Shown here: positions 8,596 through 17,715 of the stretch, piece by piece
Numbering within the stretch: the first letter of the stretch is position 1
Layout: every line of letters begins with the position of its first letter
Assembly: GCA_964563165.1 (NCBI GenBank)
Contig: CAZLWA010000016.1
Location: forward strand, 1 to 64,000
From: CAZLWA01 sp964563165
GTDB lineage: Bacteria > CLD3 > SB21
Reading direction: 5' to 3'
Length of the DNA stretch: 64,000 nucleotides
Notes under the pieces: generated by a model
Told to the model about the DNA's origin: nothing
Seen by the model: only the letters and a program-made list of their open reading frames with translations
The model's database searches: none
Position numbers and translations under genes: made by a program

Positions 8596-9504
8596 ATGTC
8601 GGTCGTTCGATTAATCGGCGTGCCTTTGGATCTCGGCTCCGGGCGCCGGGGAACGGATATGGGCCCCTCGGCCCTGCGTATTGCATCGCTCTCGGAGCGC
8701 TTGCAGGAGCTGGGCTATACGATCAAGGATACGGGCGATATCGTCACCAAAAATCCGGAAGTCTTGAAGGTCGGCGACGAACGCCTGAAATACCTGAGTG
8801 AAATTGCCAAAGGCGTAACGACGCTGGCGGAGACGGTAGAAAAAAGTTTGGATGCGGGTGAATTCCCGGTCGTCCTGGGCGGCGATCATTCTATTGCGAT
8901 CGGCACCATCGCCGGCGTGTCATCGTATTTTCGCAAACAACAAAAAAAAATAGGCGTCATCTGGATCGATGCACACGGAGATATGAATACGCCGGAAACG
9001 TCGCCGTCGGGCAATATTCACGGGATGCCGCTCGCCGTCTCGCTGGGGATCGGTCATCCGAAATTGACGTCCGTTGGGGGCGAATATCCCAAGGTGGATC
9101 CTCTGAATACTGTGTTGGTCGGCATCCGCACGTTGGATGCGGGGGAAATTGAAAATATTCGTAAAATGGGCATCACGATTTTCACCATGCGAGATATCGA
9201 TGAACAGGGAATTCACAGGGTGATAGAAAAAAGCATCGCCATCGCATCGAAGGATACGGCCGGTATCCATGTGAGTTTTGATGCGGATAGCATTGATCCG
9301 CTCGTCGCCCCGGGCGTAGGGACGCCGGTACACGGCGGACTGACTTACCGCGAAGCGCATTATGTCATGGAATCCCTGTGTGACAGCAAGAAATCTGTTT
9401 CGCTGGAACTGGTTGAGACCAATCCGATTTTAGACGTGCAAAACCGGACGGCGCAAATCGGCGTCGAATTGATCGCATCGTTTTTCGGTAAAAGAATCAT
9501 TTGA
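8596..9504 (+). CDS. rocF: Arginase
   Basis: Manganese ureohydrolase that cleaves arginine to ornithine and urea in the cytoplasm. The protein is 302 residues, the normal length. All metal-binding blocks are present: GGDHSIAIG, the DAHGDMN loop and SFDADSIDP, plus GTPVHGGLTYRE and the C-terminal LELVETNP. The glycine-rich start (GVPLDLGSGRRGTDMGPSALR) is typical of arginase rather than agmatinase. The ATG follows AAGGCG with a short spacer. It has its own putative promoter and no arginine-catabolic partners next to it, so the fate of the ornithine is not visible here. Confidence 0.95.
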   Translation: MSVVRLIGVPLDLGSGRRGTDMGPSALRIASLSERLQELGYTIKDTGDIVTKNPEVLKVGDERLKYLSEIAKGVTTLAETVEKSLDAGEFPVVLGGDHSIAIGTIAGVSSYFRKQQKKIGVIWIDAHGDMNTPETSPSGNIHGMPLAVSLGIGHPKLTSVGGEYPKVDPLNTVLVGIRTLDAGEIENIRKMGITIFTMRDIDEQGIHRVIEKSIAIASKDTAGIHVSFDADSIDPLVAPGVGTPVHGGLTYREAHYVMESLCDSKKSVSLELVETNPILDVQNRTAQIGVELIASFFGKRII

Positions 9505-9579
9505 TTTTCTCATCCGCGTGCAGCCTGAATAATGTTAAACGCAGGAATACAGAAATACGGCTATTTCAAGGAATCGAAG

Positions 9580-12249
9580 TTGGTTGAAAAAAAATTCAGA
9601 CTCATAGCTGTCTTCGTATTCGCATTGGGCTTTTCGGCATGCGCCGCAGAGGATGCCCATATCTACGGCGATAAGAACGGTTATGACGATCAACTGCTGC
9701 AAAATTATTTAATGCTGTCACCGGAGCGGCAGCTGCTGGATCTGGCGGGCGAATGGACAGCTACGATCGACGGCGTGAATAGAAAATTGACGGTGCCGAG
9801 CAATTACGATTATGCGGGCAAAGTCGTCTACAAACGCACGTTCACCGCGGGAGCGGAATTTAGAAATAAACATTTCCGCCTGGTCAGCTTCGGCATTAAT
9901 TTTCATGCTGAAATTCGCATTAACGGCGAATTCGTGGCCAATCTCAACAGCGCCTATCTGCATACCGAAACCGATCTCACCGAGGGTCTGATCAAAACGG
10001 ATGAGCCGAATACGATCGAGATCCTGGTCAACAGCCAGCTGGATTCTCGGCTGACGATCCCTCGCTATACCAATACGCTTCAGCCTAAATGGTACGGCGG
10101 AATATTCCGTGAATTATTTTTGCTGGCCATGCCCAAAACAGCGATCGATAAGTATTCCGTCGCGTATGACATTTCGAACGATTTGAAGAAATGCGATTTC
10201 ACGCTCGGTATTAATTTGCGCGATTATGATTTCGGATTTCGTAAGAAAGATTCTTCGCGCACATCCGGTATCGTAGAAAAAAACTCAAAATTGCGTTACC
10301 TCATCGAAGTCTTCAATGAAGAAGATGCGGAACCGGTTTACACCAACCGGTTCAAACGGTACCGTAACGTTTGGGAAACGCCTAAAATCAGAGAACTCAA
10401 TGAAGAGAATGTCATAACCGTCAATCATTTTGCGGACCGGGAAACGCGATTCTCGATTGAGAAACCTATTTTTTGGGGGCCGCTCAATCCCTACCGCTAC
10501 CGTTTGGTTATCTCGTTGATGATGGGAGACGAACGTATCGATCAGATCACGGCGATGCTGGGTTTGTGCAAGACGGAAGTCCATGAACAATATTTACTTT
10601 TCAATTTTCAACCTCTGACGATCCGCGGGGTGGAATATTACGAAGATTATCCGGGCGCGGGTAATACGGTATCCTATGCGGTCATGGAACAGGATATCCT
10701 AAAAATTAAGAAAATGGGCGCCAATGTCATTTATTATAAGCACCATCCTCCCCATCCGTTCTTTTTAGAATTGTGCAATCGCTACGGCCTTTTGGTTTTC
10801 TGTGAAGCGCCGATGTGGTACGTAACCCCGGACGTTATGGACCAGCATGTGTATAGAGAGGATGTAAAAAATTATTTCAAAACGATGGTGACCGCCGGCC
10901 GGACGAACCCGTGTGTGGCTGCGTGGGGAGTCGGGTATGCACTGGATTACGGCGACAAAACCATCGGCAGCTATTTGTCGGCCATCGCGCAGGAAATTCG
11001 AAATCTCGACGCGCGTCCGATTTTTTGTACTTCCGTGTTCGGCGCGACGGACGTGCATTTGGACTATGTCGATATTATCAATCTGGACGTTCGCAGCAAC
11101 AATATTGTCACTGCCAACAGTTTTGTGACGAAGAGTTTATCCCGGTGGCCCAATCGCGTCGTGCTGTGCACGTACGGCGCCCAGATATTTTCCAACAATC
11201 AAAACGGCTACAGCGATCCGATGTCCGCCAAATTTCAGGCCAAATGGATCGCCGATATCTTTAAGAAATTGACCGAGTGGAAAGTTGCCGGCGGTTTTAT
11301 TCGGTCATACAATGATTTTTCGCTGAACCGCTCGTACATGTATGCGAATCCGCATACCAATCAGACGATCTATACCTCGGGTCTCATGACGTATGACCGC
11401 AAAGATCGACTGGCGTATGACGTCGCTAAGGCGCTTTACAGCGATGATAAGTATGAATCCATTTCCATCGGTTTTTATGAAACGTCATTTCCAAAAACCT
11501 ATCCGCTCGTCGGGCTCCTGTCGGTGGTTGTTTTCATAAGTTTTTACCGGCAAAGCGGCAAATTCAAGAACAGTGTGTTCCGTTCGACAACGAAGATATT
11601 GAGTTTTTTCACAGACATCCGGGAGAGCCGAGTGATTTCGGTATGGCCGGCGCTGGTCGTCGGTTTTTCAAGCAGCCTCGCACTGGCGACCCTGCTTTCG
11701 ATCGTATTTTTTGAATTGCGGCGCAACCAAATTTTCGACGAAGTCATGGCGAACGTGGTCGTTTCCGACAGCTGGAAATCATGGCTGGACAGGCTTGCGT
11801 GGAGTCCTGAATCATTTGTATTTTCATTCCTGCTGATTTGTTTTACCGGGTTCTTTCTGCTGTCGGTGTTCATCAAAGTATTCAGTTTTGCTTTCAGAGT
11901 GTATTTATCGTTTCAGCAAGCGTTGATAGCCGGATTCTGGAGCGGAGCGCACTATCTGTTTCTTATTCCGTGCGTGATTATCCTGCAGCGATTGGTAAAA
12001 ATCGATTTCTTCTTACTGGTTGCCGTGTTCTTATCGCTGGGCATGATGGGGTGGCACGTGACGCGGCTTTTTAGAATTTTGAAAATCGTTTACGACGTTT
12101 CGTGGCTAAAGATGGGCGCGATATTCGGCGGATTAGTGGTTATCATTCTCATAGTTGTAGGATCACAGTATTCCAGCCGTTACGATTCGTTCAATATGCT
12201 GGATCATACCGATAAAATTTATCAGAGCAAGAACTATTCCTTTGAATGA
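9580..12249 (+). CDS. Membrane-anchored glycoside hydrolase family 2-like protein, probable pseudoenzyme, with C-terminal multi-pass domain
   Basis: The first two thirds follow GH2 (beta-galactosidase/glucuronidase) layout: a sugar-binding jelly roll (LLDLAGEWTATIDG ... KWYGGIFRELFLLA), an immunoglobulin-like domain and a TIM barrel opening with LTIRGVEYYEDYPGAG. The usual acid/base Asn-Glu of GH2 (WxxGNE) is replaced by Tyr-Ala (WGVGYA, codons 10936-10941), and the nucleophile Glu of E(Y/F)G by Thr (CTYG, codon 11170-11172). Catalysis is therefore doubtful. The C-terminal third (from about 11500) has six or seven membrane segments resembling a Yip1-like domain. I start at TTG 9580, which has AAGGA 7 nt upstream and gives a short lipoprotein-like signal (MVEKKFRLIAVFVFALGFSAC); an ATG at 9532 without binding site is the alternative. 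pyrE follows after 3 nt. Confidence 0.8.
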   Translation: MVEKKFRLIAVFVFALGFSACAAEDAHIYGDKNGYDDQLLQNYLMLSPERQLLDLAGEWTATIDGVNRKLTVPSNYDYAGKVVYKRTFTAGAEFRNKHFRLVSFGINFHAEIRINGEFVANLNSAYLHTETDLTEGLIKTDEPNTIEILVNSQLDSRLTIPRYTNTLQPKWYGGIFRELFLLAMPKTAIDKYSVAYDISNDLKKCDFTLGINLRDYDFGFRKKDSSRTSGIVEKNSKLRYLIEVFNEEDAEPVYTNRFKRYRNVWETPKIRELNEENVITVNHFADRETRFSIEKPIFWGPLNPYRYRLVISLMMGDERIDQITAMLGLCKTEVHEQYLLFNFQPLTIRGVEYYEDYPGAGNTVSYAVMEQDILKIKKMGANVIYYKHHPPHPFFLELCNRYGLLVFCEAPMWYVTPDVMDQHVYREDVKNYFKTMVTAGRTNPCVAAWGVGYALDYGDKTIGSYLSAIAQEIRNLDARPIFCTSVFGATDVHLDYVDIINLDVRSNNIVTANSFVTKSLSRWPNRVVLCTYGAQIFSNNQNGYSDPMSAKFQAKWIADIFKKLTEWKVAGGFIRSYNDFSLNRSYMYANPHTNQTIYTSGLMTYDRKDRLAYDVAKALYSDDKYESISIGFYETSFPKTYPLVGLLSVVVFISFYRQSGKFKNSVFRSTTKILSFFTDIRESRVISVWPALVVGFSSSLALATLLSIVFFELRRNQIFDEVMANVVVSDSWKSWLDRLAWSPESFVFSFLLICFTGFFLLSVFIKVFSFAFRVYLSFQQALIAGFWSGAHYLFLIPCVIILQRLVKIDFFLLVAVFLSLGMMGWHVTRLFRILKIVYDVSWLKMGAIFGGLVVIILIVVGSQYSSRYDSFNMLDHTDKIYQSKNYSFE

Positions 12250-12252
12250 ATC

Positions 12253-12834
12253 ATGAAACCGGAAGAAGTATTGGAAATCTTCAGGCAAAGCGGAGCGCTC
12301 CTGGAGGGCCATTTCATTCTGACATCAGGCAAGCACAGCCCCAATTATTTTCAGTGCGCTAAAGTGCTGCAGTATCCCAATTGGGCGCAGCTTCTGTGCA
12401 GCGAAATCGGTTTGCATTTCAGCAAACATAAAATCCATGCGGTTGCAGCCCCGGCGGTAGGCGGTATCCTGGTCGGTCACGAGGTCGCCCGTACGCTCAA
12501 TGCGAGGTTCATTTTTGCGGAAAGAGAAAACGGTGTGATGGGCTTTCGGCGCGGGTTTGAACTTCACCGCGATGAGAATGTTCTGGTGGTCGAGGACGTC
12601 GTCACCACCGGCGGATCCATCAAGGAAGTCATTCAGCTTTGCCGGGCGGCGGACGCCAATGTCATCGGCGCAGGGTATGTGGTGGACCGGAGCCGCGGCT
12701 CGGTAGAATTCGGTGTGCCGAAATTTTCTCTTCTTTCCGTGGATGTCACCGCGTACGATGCCGAACAATGTCCTTTATGCCGGGAAGGGAAATTACCGGC
12801 GGTTAAACCCGGAAGCCGGTCGCTGGCAAAATGA
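12253..12834 (+). CDS. pyrE: Orotate phosphoribosyltransferase
   Basis: Joins orotate to PRPP to form orotidine 5'-phosphate in pyrimidine synthesis. The 193-residue product has the PRPP-binding signature VLVVEDVVTTGGS and the orotate-side motifs GHFILTSGKHSPNYFQCAK and AAPAVGGILVGHEVAR. The C-terminal tail CPLCREGKLPAVKPGSR is seen in a subgroup of bacterial PyrE proteins. The start lies 3 nt after the stop of the GH2-like gene, so it is probably co-transcribed with it. pyrD is elsewhere in the window (about 44 kb), so the pathway genes are scattered. Confidence 0.95.
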   Translation: MKPEEVLEIFRQSGALLEGHFILTSGKHSPNYFQCAKVLQYPNWAQLLCSEIGLHFSKHKIHAVAAPAVGGILVGHEVARTLNARFIFAERENGVMGFRRGFELHRDENVLVVEDVVTTGGSIKEVIQLCRAADANVIGAGYVVDRSRGSVEFGVPKFSLLSVDVTAYDAEQCPLCREGKLPAVKPGSRSLAK

Positions 12835-12895
12835 AGAGAGCCGTTCTTAAGTTAATTCATAAAAAACTGACCGCTGAAACGGCCAGGTATCGGTA

Positions 12896-13675
12896 ATGAC
12901 CTCTCATTTTCAAGTCTGTGTTCTTGGCAGCGGCAGCAAAGGTAATTGCACGTATATCAAAGCCGGCGATGTGGCGATTCTGGTCGATGCGGGACTGCCA
13001 TACGGCGAGATCGAGCGGCGTTTGTCGGAAATTTCCGTTTCCGCCGCAAGCATTCAGCACCTGTTTGTTACCCACGAACATTCCGATCATGTGGCCGGTC
13101 TCAGGAAATTTGCCAAAAAACATTCCGTGCATATACACATGAATGCGCCGACCTATCTGCAGATCCGCGGGCTGCTGCCGAGAACTTTTTCTGTTAATCT
13201 GTTTGACAGTACTTTTGAAATTGACGATATTACCATACATCCTTTTTCCATTTCTCACGATGCCGCCGACCCGGTTGGTTTCACGTTCCGTTATCAAAAT
13301 AAAAAGATTTGTGTTGCAACCGATATGGGATATGTAACCAAACTGGTTTTAGAAGAATTAAAGAACAGCGATGTTGTGATCCTGGAGTCCAATCACGATG
13401 AAGCCAAATTAATGAACGGCCGATATCCCTGGCCGCTCAAACAGCGCATCGCGAGTCATGTGGGGCATCTGTCGAACCGGCAGGCGGCGGAAGCTTTGTG
13501 CGCGGTCGTACATGAAGGCCTTCAATGTATTTTTCTGGCGCATCTGAGCGAGGAAAATAATTCTCCGGCCATGGCGCTGGACTGCGTCGGCTATTATTTA
13601 TCCGAGACGGTCTCCGTTCCGCCGGCACTGCTCATGACTCACCAACATCGGCCCAGCGAAGTGATACACTTATAG
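12896..13675 (+). CDS. MBL-fold metallo-hydrolase, WalJ/YycJ-like
   Basis: Metallo-beta-lactamase-fold hydrolase of the YycJ/WalJ group, for which DNA exonuclease-like roles have been suggested in other bacteria. It starts with VCVLGSGSKGNCTYI, has the dinuclear metal motif THEHSDH, and later metal ligands in HPFSISHDAADP, CVATDMGY and LAHLSEENNSP. At 259 residues it has the normal length. It lies 61 bp after pyrE and 17 bp before the next gene on the same strand, so an operon is likely. No WalK/WalR two-component genes are nearby. Confidence 0.88.
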   Translation: MTSHFQVCVLGSGSKGNCTYIKAGDVAILVDAGLPYGEIERRLSEISVSAASIQHLFVTHEHSDHVAGLRKFAKKHSVHIHMNAPTYLQIRGLLPRTFSVNLFDSTFEIDDITIHPFSISHDAADPVGFTFRYQNKKICVATDMGYVTKLVLEELKNSDVVILESNHDEAKLMNGRYPWPLKQRIASHVGHLSNRQAAEALCAVVHEGLQCIFLAHLSEENNSPAMALDCVGYYLSETVSVPPALLMTHQHRPSEVIHL

Positions 13676-13692
13676 ATCGTGAGAGATCGTTC

Positions 13693-15477
13693 ATGGCAAA
13701 AGAGATCTTAAATAAGACCGAGGCGGAAATTCTGATGGAAACGGATGCGAAGTTTTCCAAATCGGAAAGCGCGTTTCTGAAAGAAATCATTACCAAATAT
13801 TATCGTCAGCCGATCCCGTTTGATCTGGAAGTCTACCGCCATTTTGCCGAGCAGCCGGTGGAGCTGCGAACCCAGATTCAAAATGATCCCTTCTGGCAGA
13901 GCATCGGGCGCTTTATCCCTCTGCTGGATTTCAGTGAAAAAGAACGCCTGAAGTTTGCGCGGGAATCGGAATGCGAGAAACTGCTTTTGTTTTTGCTTTT
14001 TGAAAAGGACCTGACCGTACTGGAAGCGGTTTTCAACAACCCGCGGCTGCCTACCAAAGTATTATTCGATTATATCAACCTGATCAAGGAACGGGATATT
14101 GAGCGCGAGGACGATAAGATCGTCCGCATGGCGCAGGCCATCCTCAAACGGCGAAGCCGGCGCATTATCAGAGCTCAGGAAATTCGCACGATTCTTTCGG
14201 GTGAAATGGACGAAGAAAAAGTGCTGACGTTACTGGTATTTTTGACCGATAAGGATCCGCACATTCGGGAATCCGCTTCCAATGCGGTTTCGATGGTTTC
14301 CCTGGAAGCCGTGGACGCGGTTATTAAGAACGATGAGGCCGTAACGCGGCTTCGCGAGCGGTTTCCGAAAATGTCCGGCATTGAATATTTTGAGATGCTT
14401 CGAACGGCTACCCGGCTGGTTTTGTCCGTGCAAGCTACGAATCAAATGATGGAATCGGGCAGCGCCGATGTGAGTCATTTGGAAATAGATTTACGGAAGG
14501 CTATGAAAAGCCGCAAATTGAAATTGCTGACCGCCAGCGAAGAAGATCCCTCCGATTTTTTCAATTTGAGCGTGCTGGCCACCATGCATGTGGATATCGA
14601 CCCTGAACTGCGTGGGAAGGCCTCTGAAATCTTGTCGCTGGAGGATTTGTTCGATCTGATCGGCGACGAGTCCACGCCGCGCCGGATCGCTTCCGATATC
14701 CTGCAATTACTCGAAAGACACTCCGACCGGCAAATCAAATCCCGCGCGGAAGAGATACGCCTTCTTGAAACGGAACGGCTCAATAAGAAAATGAAGGAGA
14801 TCGAAGTCAGCGTAAACGCCTACTTCGACGTGATTTTTCAGTCGCTGGGGTACGCGCGTATTAACGATCAGAAAGACGCCGTGCAAGTCCTAAAAACGTC
14901 GATCAATTATTTGCAGCAATTTCGCGCGGAAACGAAAAACGCAGATGATAAAACACTGGGTGCTGCAACGGATCTGATCAATCAGGCGTTGACGCATTTT
15001 CAGAGCTCTATCAATTCACTCTATACCGACACCAAGAAAGAGGTTTTCAGCGAATTGGAAGAAATTCAAGGCATGGTCAAACATATCCTGGATCTGAAGC
15101 ATTTCAAATTCGATGAGGAATCGGACGACCCGGATGAAGAGATGGACGAGATGATACTGAACAAAGCGGTGATGATCTGGCGGACCGCGATCAGCCAGTT
15201 CCTGGGGCGCGTCAAGGATTTTGAAGAGATGCTGAAGTTAAAATGGATCAAACTGGTACCGGAAGTGGATAAAACGAGAAATCCGGAAATGATCGAAGAA
15301 GAATTACAGGAAGCATTCACGGAGATCGAAGTGCATCACAAAGGCGCCGTGGACTGCAAATTGAAGATCCAATGCCGCGACTGCAAACGCCGCGGATGCG
15401 CCTCCGAACGTTTTCTTTTGCAAGTTGATTTTCTGTTGGATGAAATCACGGATAATTTCGACAAGCTTAAAAAATAA
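13693..15477 (+). CDS. Conserved helical-repeat protein with C-terminal four-cysteine cluster, function unknown
   Basis: A 594-residue soluble, strongly helical and charged protein I do not recognise. The middle part (about residues 80-360) reads as HEAT-like paired helices (LTLLVFLTDKDPHIRESASNAVSMVSLEAVDAVI). A long amphipathic region follows (residues 360-540) with acidic stretches such as DEESDDPDEEMDEM. The tail carries C-x5-C-x2-C-x4-C (CKLKIQCRDCKRRGC), a plausible zinc site. No signal peptide or membrane segment is visible. It begins 17 bp after the metallo-hydrolase, so both may share a transcript. A scaffold or regulatory role is inference only. Confidence 0.7.
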   Translation: MAKEILNKTEAEILMETDAKFSKSESAFLKEIITKYYRQPIPFDLEVYRHFAEQPVELRTQIQNDPFWQSIGRFIPLLDFSEKERLKFARESECEKLLLFLLFEKDLTVLEAVFNNPRLPTKVLFDYINLIKERDIEREDDKIVRMAQAILKRRSRRIIRAQEIRTILSGEMDEEKVLTLLVFLTDKDPHIRESASNAVSMVSLEAVDAVIKNDEAVTRLRERFPKMSGIEYFEMLRTATRLVLSVQATNQMMESGSADVSHLEIDLRKAMKSRKLKLLTASEEDPSDFFNLSVLATMHVDIDPELRGKASEILSLEDLFDLIGDESTPRRIASDILQLLERHSDRQIKSRAEEIRLLETERLNKKMKEIEVSVNAYFDVIFQSLGYARINDQKDAVQVLKTSINYLQQFRAETKNADDKTLGAATDLINQALTHFQSSINSLYTDTKKEVFSELEEIQGMVKHILDLKHFKFDEESDDPDEEMDEMILNKAVMIWRTAISQFLGRVKDFEEMLKLKWIKLVPEVDKTRNPEMIEEELQEAFTEIEVHHKGAVDCKLKIQCRDCKRRGCASERFLLQVDFLLDEITDNFDKLKK

Positions 15478-15522
15478 AGAACGCCACGCACTTCCGTGCC
15501 CGGCTTTTCAAATCCCCCGCGA

Positions 15523-16107
15523 ATGGCTAAACTTCCCCGCTCGTTCTACCAACGTCCCACGCCGGATGTCGCTCCCGATCTGTTAGGCAAAATTCTTGTT
15601 CGCGTAAAAAATAAACAAATTACGGCCGGAAAAATTGTCGAGGTGGAAGCCTATCGGAATTCCGAGGACGCCGCGTCCCACGCCCATCGCGGGGTGACGC
15701 CGAGGAATTACCTGATGTTCGGTGAAGCCGGCCATGCCTACGTGTATTTCATCTACGGCATGTATTTTTGTGTGAATGTGGTGACGGAAATGCCCGGCGT
15801 CGCCGGCGCGTGCCTGATCAGAGCTTTGGAGCCTGTTGAAGGGATCGAATATATGAACAAACGGCGGGGAATTAATTCCCTTCATGACCTGACCAACGGG
15901 CCCGGGAAGTTATGTCTGGCAATGGCGATCGACAAAAAATTGAACGGTGAAGATCTTCTGGGGGATACGTTAACTATTCTCGAAGGTGACGAGCCGGCAA
16001 AGATCAAACGCTCGCCGCGTATCGGCATTCGAGTAGCGGCGGATAAACCGTGGCGTTTTTTTATTGACGGGAACCCGTTTGTATCGAAGTCGAAATTGAA
16101 TAAGTAA
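15523..16107 (+). CDS. DNA-3-methyladenine glycosylase (AAG/MPG family)
   Basis: Base-excision repair glycosylase that removes alkylated purines. The fold signature of the AAG family is plain: RPTPDVAPDLLGKILVR, the catalytic VEVEAY, RGVTPRN, the strands AYVYFIYGMYFCVNVV, GACLIRALEP and LTNGPGKLCLAMAID. The protein has 194 residues from the ATG at 15523; an in-frame GTG at 15496 would add nine residues, and neither has a clear ribosome binding site. It stands about 45 bp after the helical-repeat gene. Just downstream begins a repeat-rich stretch. Confidence 0.92.
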   Translation: MAKLPRSFYQRPTPDVAPDLLGKILVRVKNKQITAGKIVEVEAYRNSEDAASHAHRGVTPRNYLMFGEAGHAYVYFIYGMYFCVNVVTEMPGVAGACLIRALEPVEGIEYMNKRRGINSLHDLTNGPGKLCLAMAIDKKLNGEDLLGDTLTILEGDEPAKIKRSPRIGIRVAADKPWRFFIDGNPFVSKSKLNK

Positions 16108-16112
16108 ATATT

Positions 16113-16305
16113 TTTTCACCACAGAGGCACGGAGACACAAAGAAGCCTGTGCCAAAGGCGCATCAGCCTCTGGCTGAAAAAGGCAAAAGGCAAAAGGCAA
16201 AAGGCAAAAGGCAACCTCATGCTGACAGCTGAAAGCTATGAACTGAAAACTGATAACTAATAACTTCCTCACTCAACTTTCGTCGGATCGTCGGGCTTAA
16301 AGTCC
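16113..16305. repeat. Left copy of a large direct repeat flanking the ExbD/ankyrin lipoprotein gene
   Basis: About 190 bp that match 17716-17903 in the same orientation. The order in both is: TTTTCACCACA with a degenerate GGCAC..AGACAC repeat, the double palindrome (16149-16181), a heptamer array (AAAAGGC, five units here), a CTGAAAGC-like stretch, AACTGATAACTAATAACT, and the last codons of msrB (ending LDFxPDDPTKVE on the minus strand, stop at 16269-16271). Here that tail is detached from any msrB body. Confidence 0.9.
16149..16181. repeat. Double-palindrome repeat, copy 1
   Basis: Unit of 33 bp with two adjacent hairpins: GTGCCAAAGGCGC (GCGCC/GGCGC in the other copies, AAA loop) and CAGCCTCTGGCTG. 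One base (T for C) breaks the first stem here. Confidence 0.88.
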
Positions 16306-16336
16306 AGTTCGCGGTGGACATCCCATGGCAGATCCG

Positions 16337-17653
16337 TTATTCCAGTAATTTAATTATCTCAGCATTCTTTTTCTCTTTGGCTAACTGAATCGGTGTAACA
16401 ACGCGGCCCTGAGTCTTGTATTCAACTACGTCCCTTACTTTACCACCGCTATAATCATGATGAACGGTCAATACCTTAAACTCCGTAGAACGCTTGTCCT
16501 TGTCTGCACCGGATTCAAGCAATACCTTTACAACTTCTCTTCTTTCTAAATCGATTGCAAGCAGCAGCGGAGTGAAACTTCTCCAATCACGCGTGATATG
16601 TCTAAATTGAAGAAAAGCGTAACTATTGAGATCGAAACCATATTCGGCTATGGTTTTAATTTGTTCAACTTTGCCTGAGTCAATGGCGTTAAACAAAATC
16701 GCCGGTAGACCAAGAAGTTCATGCCGCGATGGGCGGGGCACATCGGGGGCCGTATCATAGTTCACGTTAAAATCATAGGGTTTAACGGACATGGAAAATT
16801 CATCAAAAGATAGTGTTTGGCCGTTAGCATAACGAAAACAGCCTTTCTGTGCGGGCTTTTCGAAGTTCATTTTGTCAAGTGTCTTATTGGGGCTTAGCAC
16901 CGATTCCATTAGGGTTGTACAGACGGAGAAAAATTTGTGATAGGGAACGCTGTCTTCGCATACAATCCTGAAGTGCCGGCCACCCTGATAATTTACTTTG
17001 GCCAATTCGCCGGACATCCAGTCCAGTTCTTTTTTCAGACCCGTGACCGCTGAACCTTCAGTATTTGGGATGAAGATGGCCGGCGGTACCAAATCCAATT
17101 GAGACTCATGAACTGTATTATCTTGATTCCTCATACGCGCAGGTAAGAGCCGGCTTTCAACGGGTTTCAATAGAGGGGACTGAAACGTCGTAAGCGAGAT
17201 ACCCCTGGAATGCACAAAAATTGAGTAATTCAATCCGGGCCCACCTTCTGCAGCGCGGAATACAGGAACCTCCGTCGTAGTTTTGTTTGAGCGCCCAACA
17301 AAACGTATGTCCTGGAATCCGGCATAACGTGCCGTGTAAAATAATTTCTTAACCAATGCGAATTGCGCATCATCCGGTAATTCAATTTTTACACGCGCGA
17401 AAGTATCCCTTCCGGCCTTTTTTATTGAATCGACTTGCCCAATCAGCGTTTGCAAAGTGTCAACAATAGAAGCGATACGAAGCTCATATTTCCTGATATC
17501 GTCGACCTCTTCCATTTCATGCCCGTCAAGATAAATGGACACGCTGTCGGCGCTGATCATAACATCGTAAGGATTCTTGGGAGGCAGACTGCAACCGGTT
17601 ACGATTAAGAACGCGATGGTCAAACAAAAGATCAGTTTTTTTACAATCTCCAT
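16337..17653 (-). CDS. Lipoprotein with two ExbD-like periplasmic domains and C-terminal ankyrin repeats
   Basis: A 438-residue predicted lipoprotein (lipobox VTGC, Cys near residue 21). Residues about 30-125 resemble the periplasmic domain of ExbD/TolR: DVMISADSVSIYLDG ... ARVKIELPDDAQFALVKKLF and then a typical AGFQDIRFVG strand. Residues about 150-260 look like a second, more divergent copy (LNYSIFVHSRGISL ... FRIVCEDSVPYHKFFSV). The end carries ankyrin-type helices (SFTPLLLAIDLERREVVKVLLESGAD; TPIQLAKEKKNAEIIKLL). No ExbB/TolQ gene is near. The gene is framed by direct repeats of about 190 bp, so it may be a mobile or recombined cassette. Domain calls are by pattern; function is unknown. 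Confidence 0.78.
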   Translation of the reverse strand: MEIVKKLIFCLTIAFLIVTGCSLPPKNPYDVMISADSVSIYLDGHEMEEVDDIRKYELRIASIVDTLQTLIGQVDSIKKAGRDTFARVKIELPDDAQFALVKKLFYTARYAGFQDIRFVGRSNKTTTEVPVFRAAEGGPGLNYSIFVHSRGISLTTFQSPLLKPVESRLLPARMRNQDNTVHESQLDLVPPAIFIPNTEGSAVTGLKKELDWMSGELAKVNYQGGRHFRIVCEDSVPYHKFFSVCTTLMESVLSPNKTLDKMNFEKPAQKGCFRYANGQTLSFDEFSMSVKPYDFNVNYDTAPDVPRPSRHELLGLPAILFNAIDSGKVEQIKTIAEYGFDLNSYAFLQFRHITRDWRSFTPLLLAIDLERREVVKVLLESGADKDKRSTEFKVLTVHHDYSGGKVRDVVEYKTQGRVVTPIQLAKEKKNAEIIKLLE

Positions 17654-17715
17654 GTTACCGCCAGCGTCGTTAGTATTTTAGATTTCATTTTTAGATTCCT
17701 CTCTTATTAAAAACA

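Noticed and set aside
16178..16213. CRISPR-like or spacer-repeat array
   Set aside because: The units are 7-bp tandem repeats without spacers; no cas genes are present.
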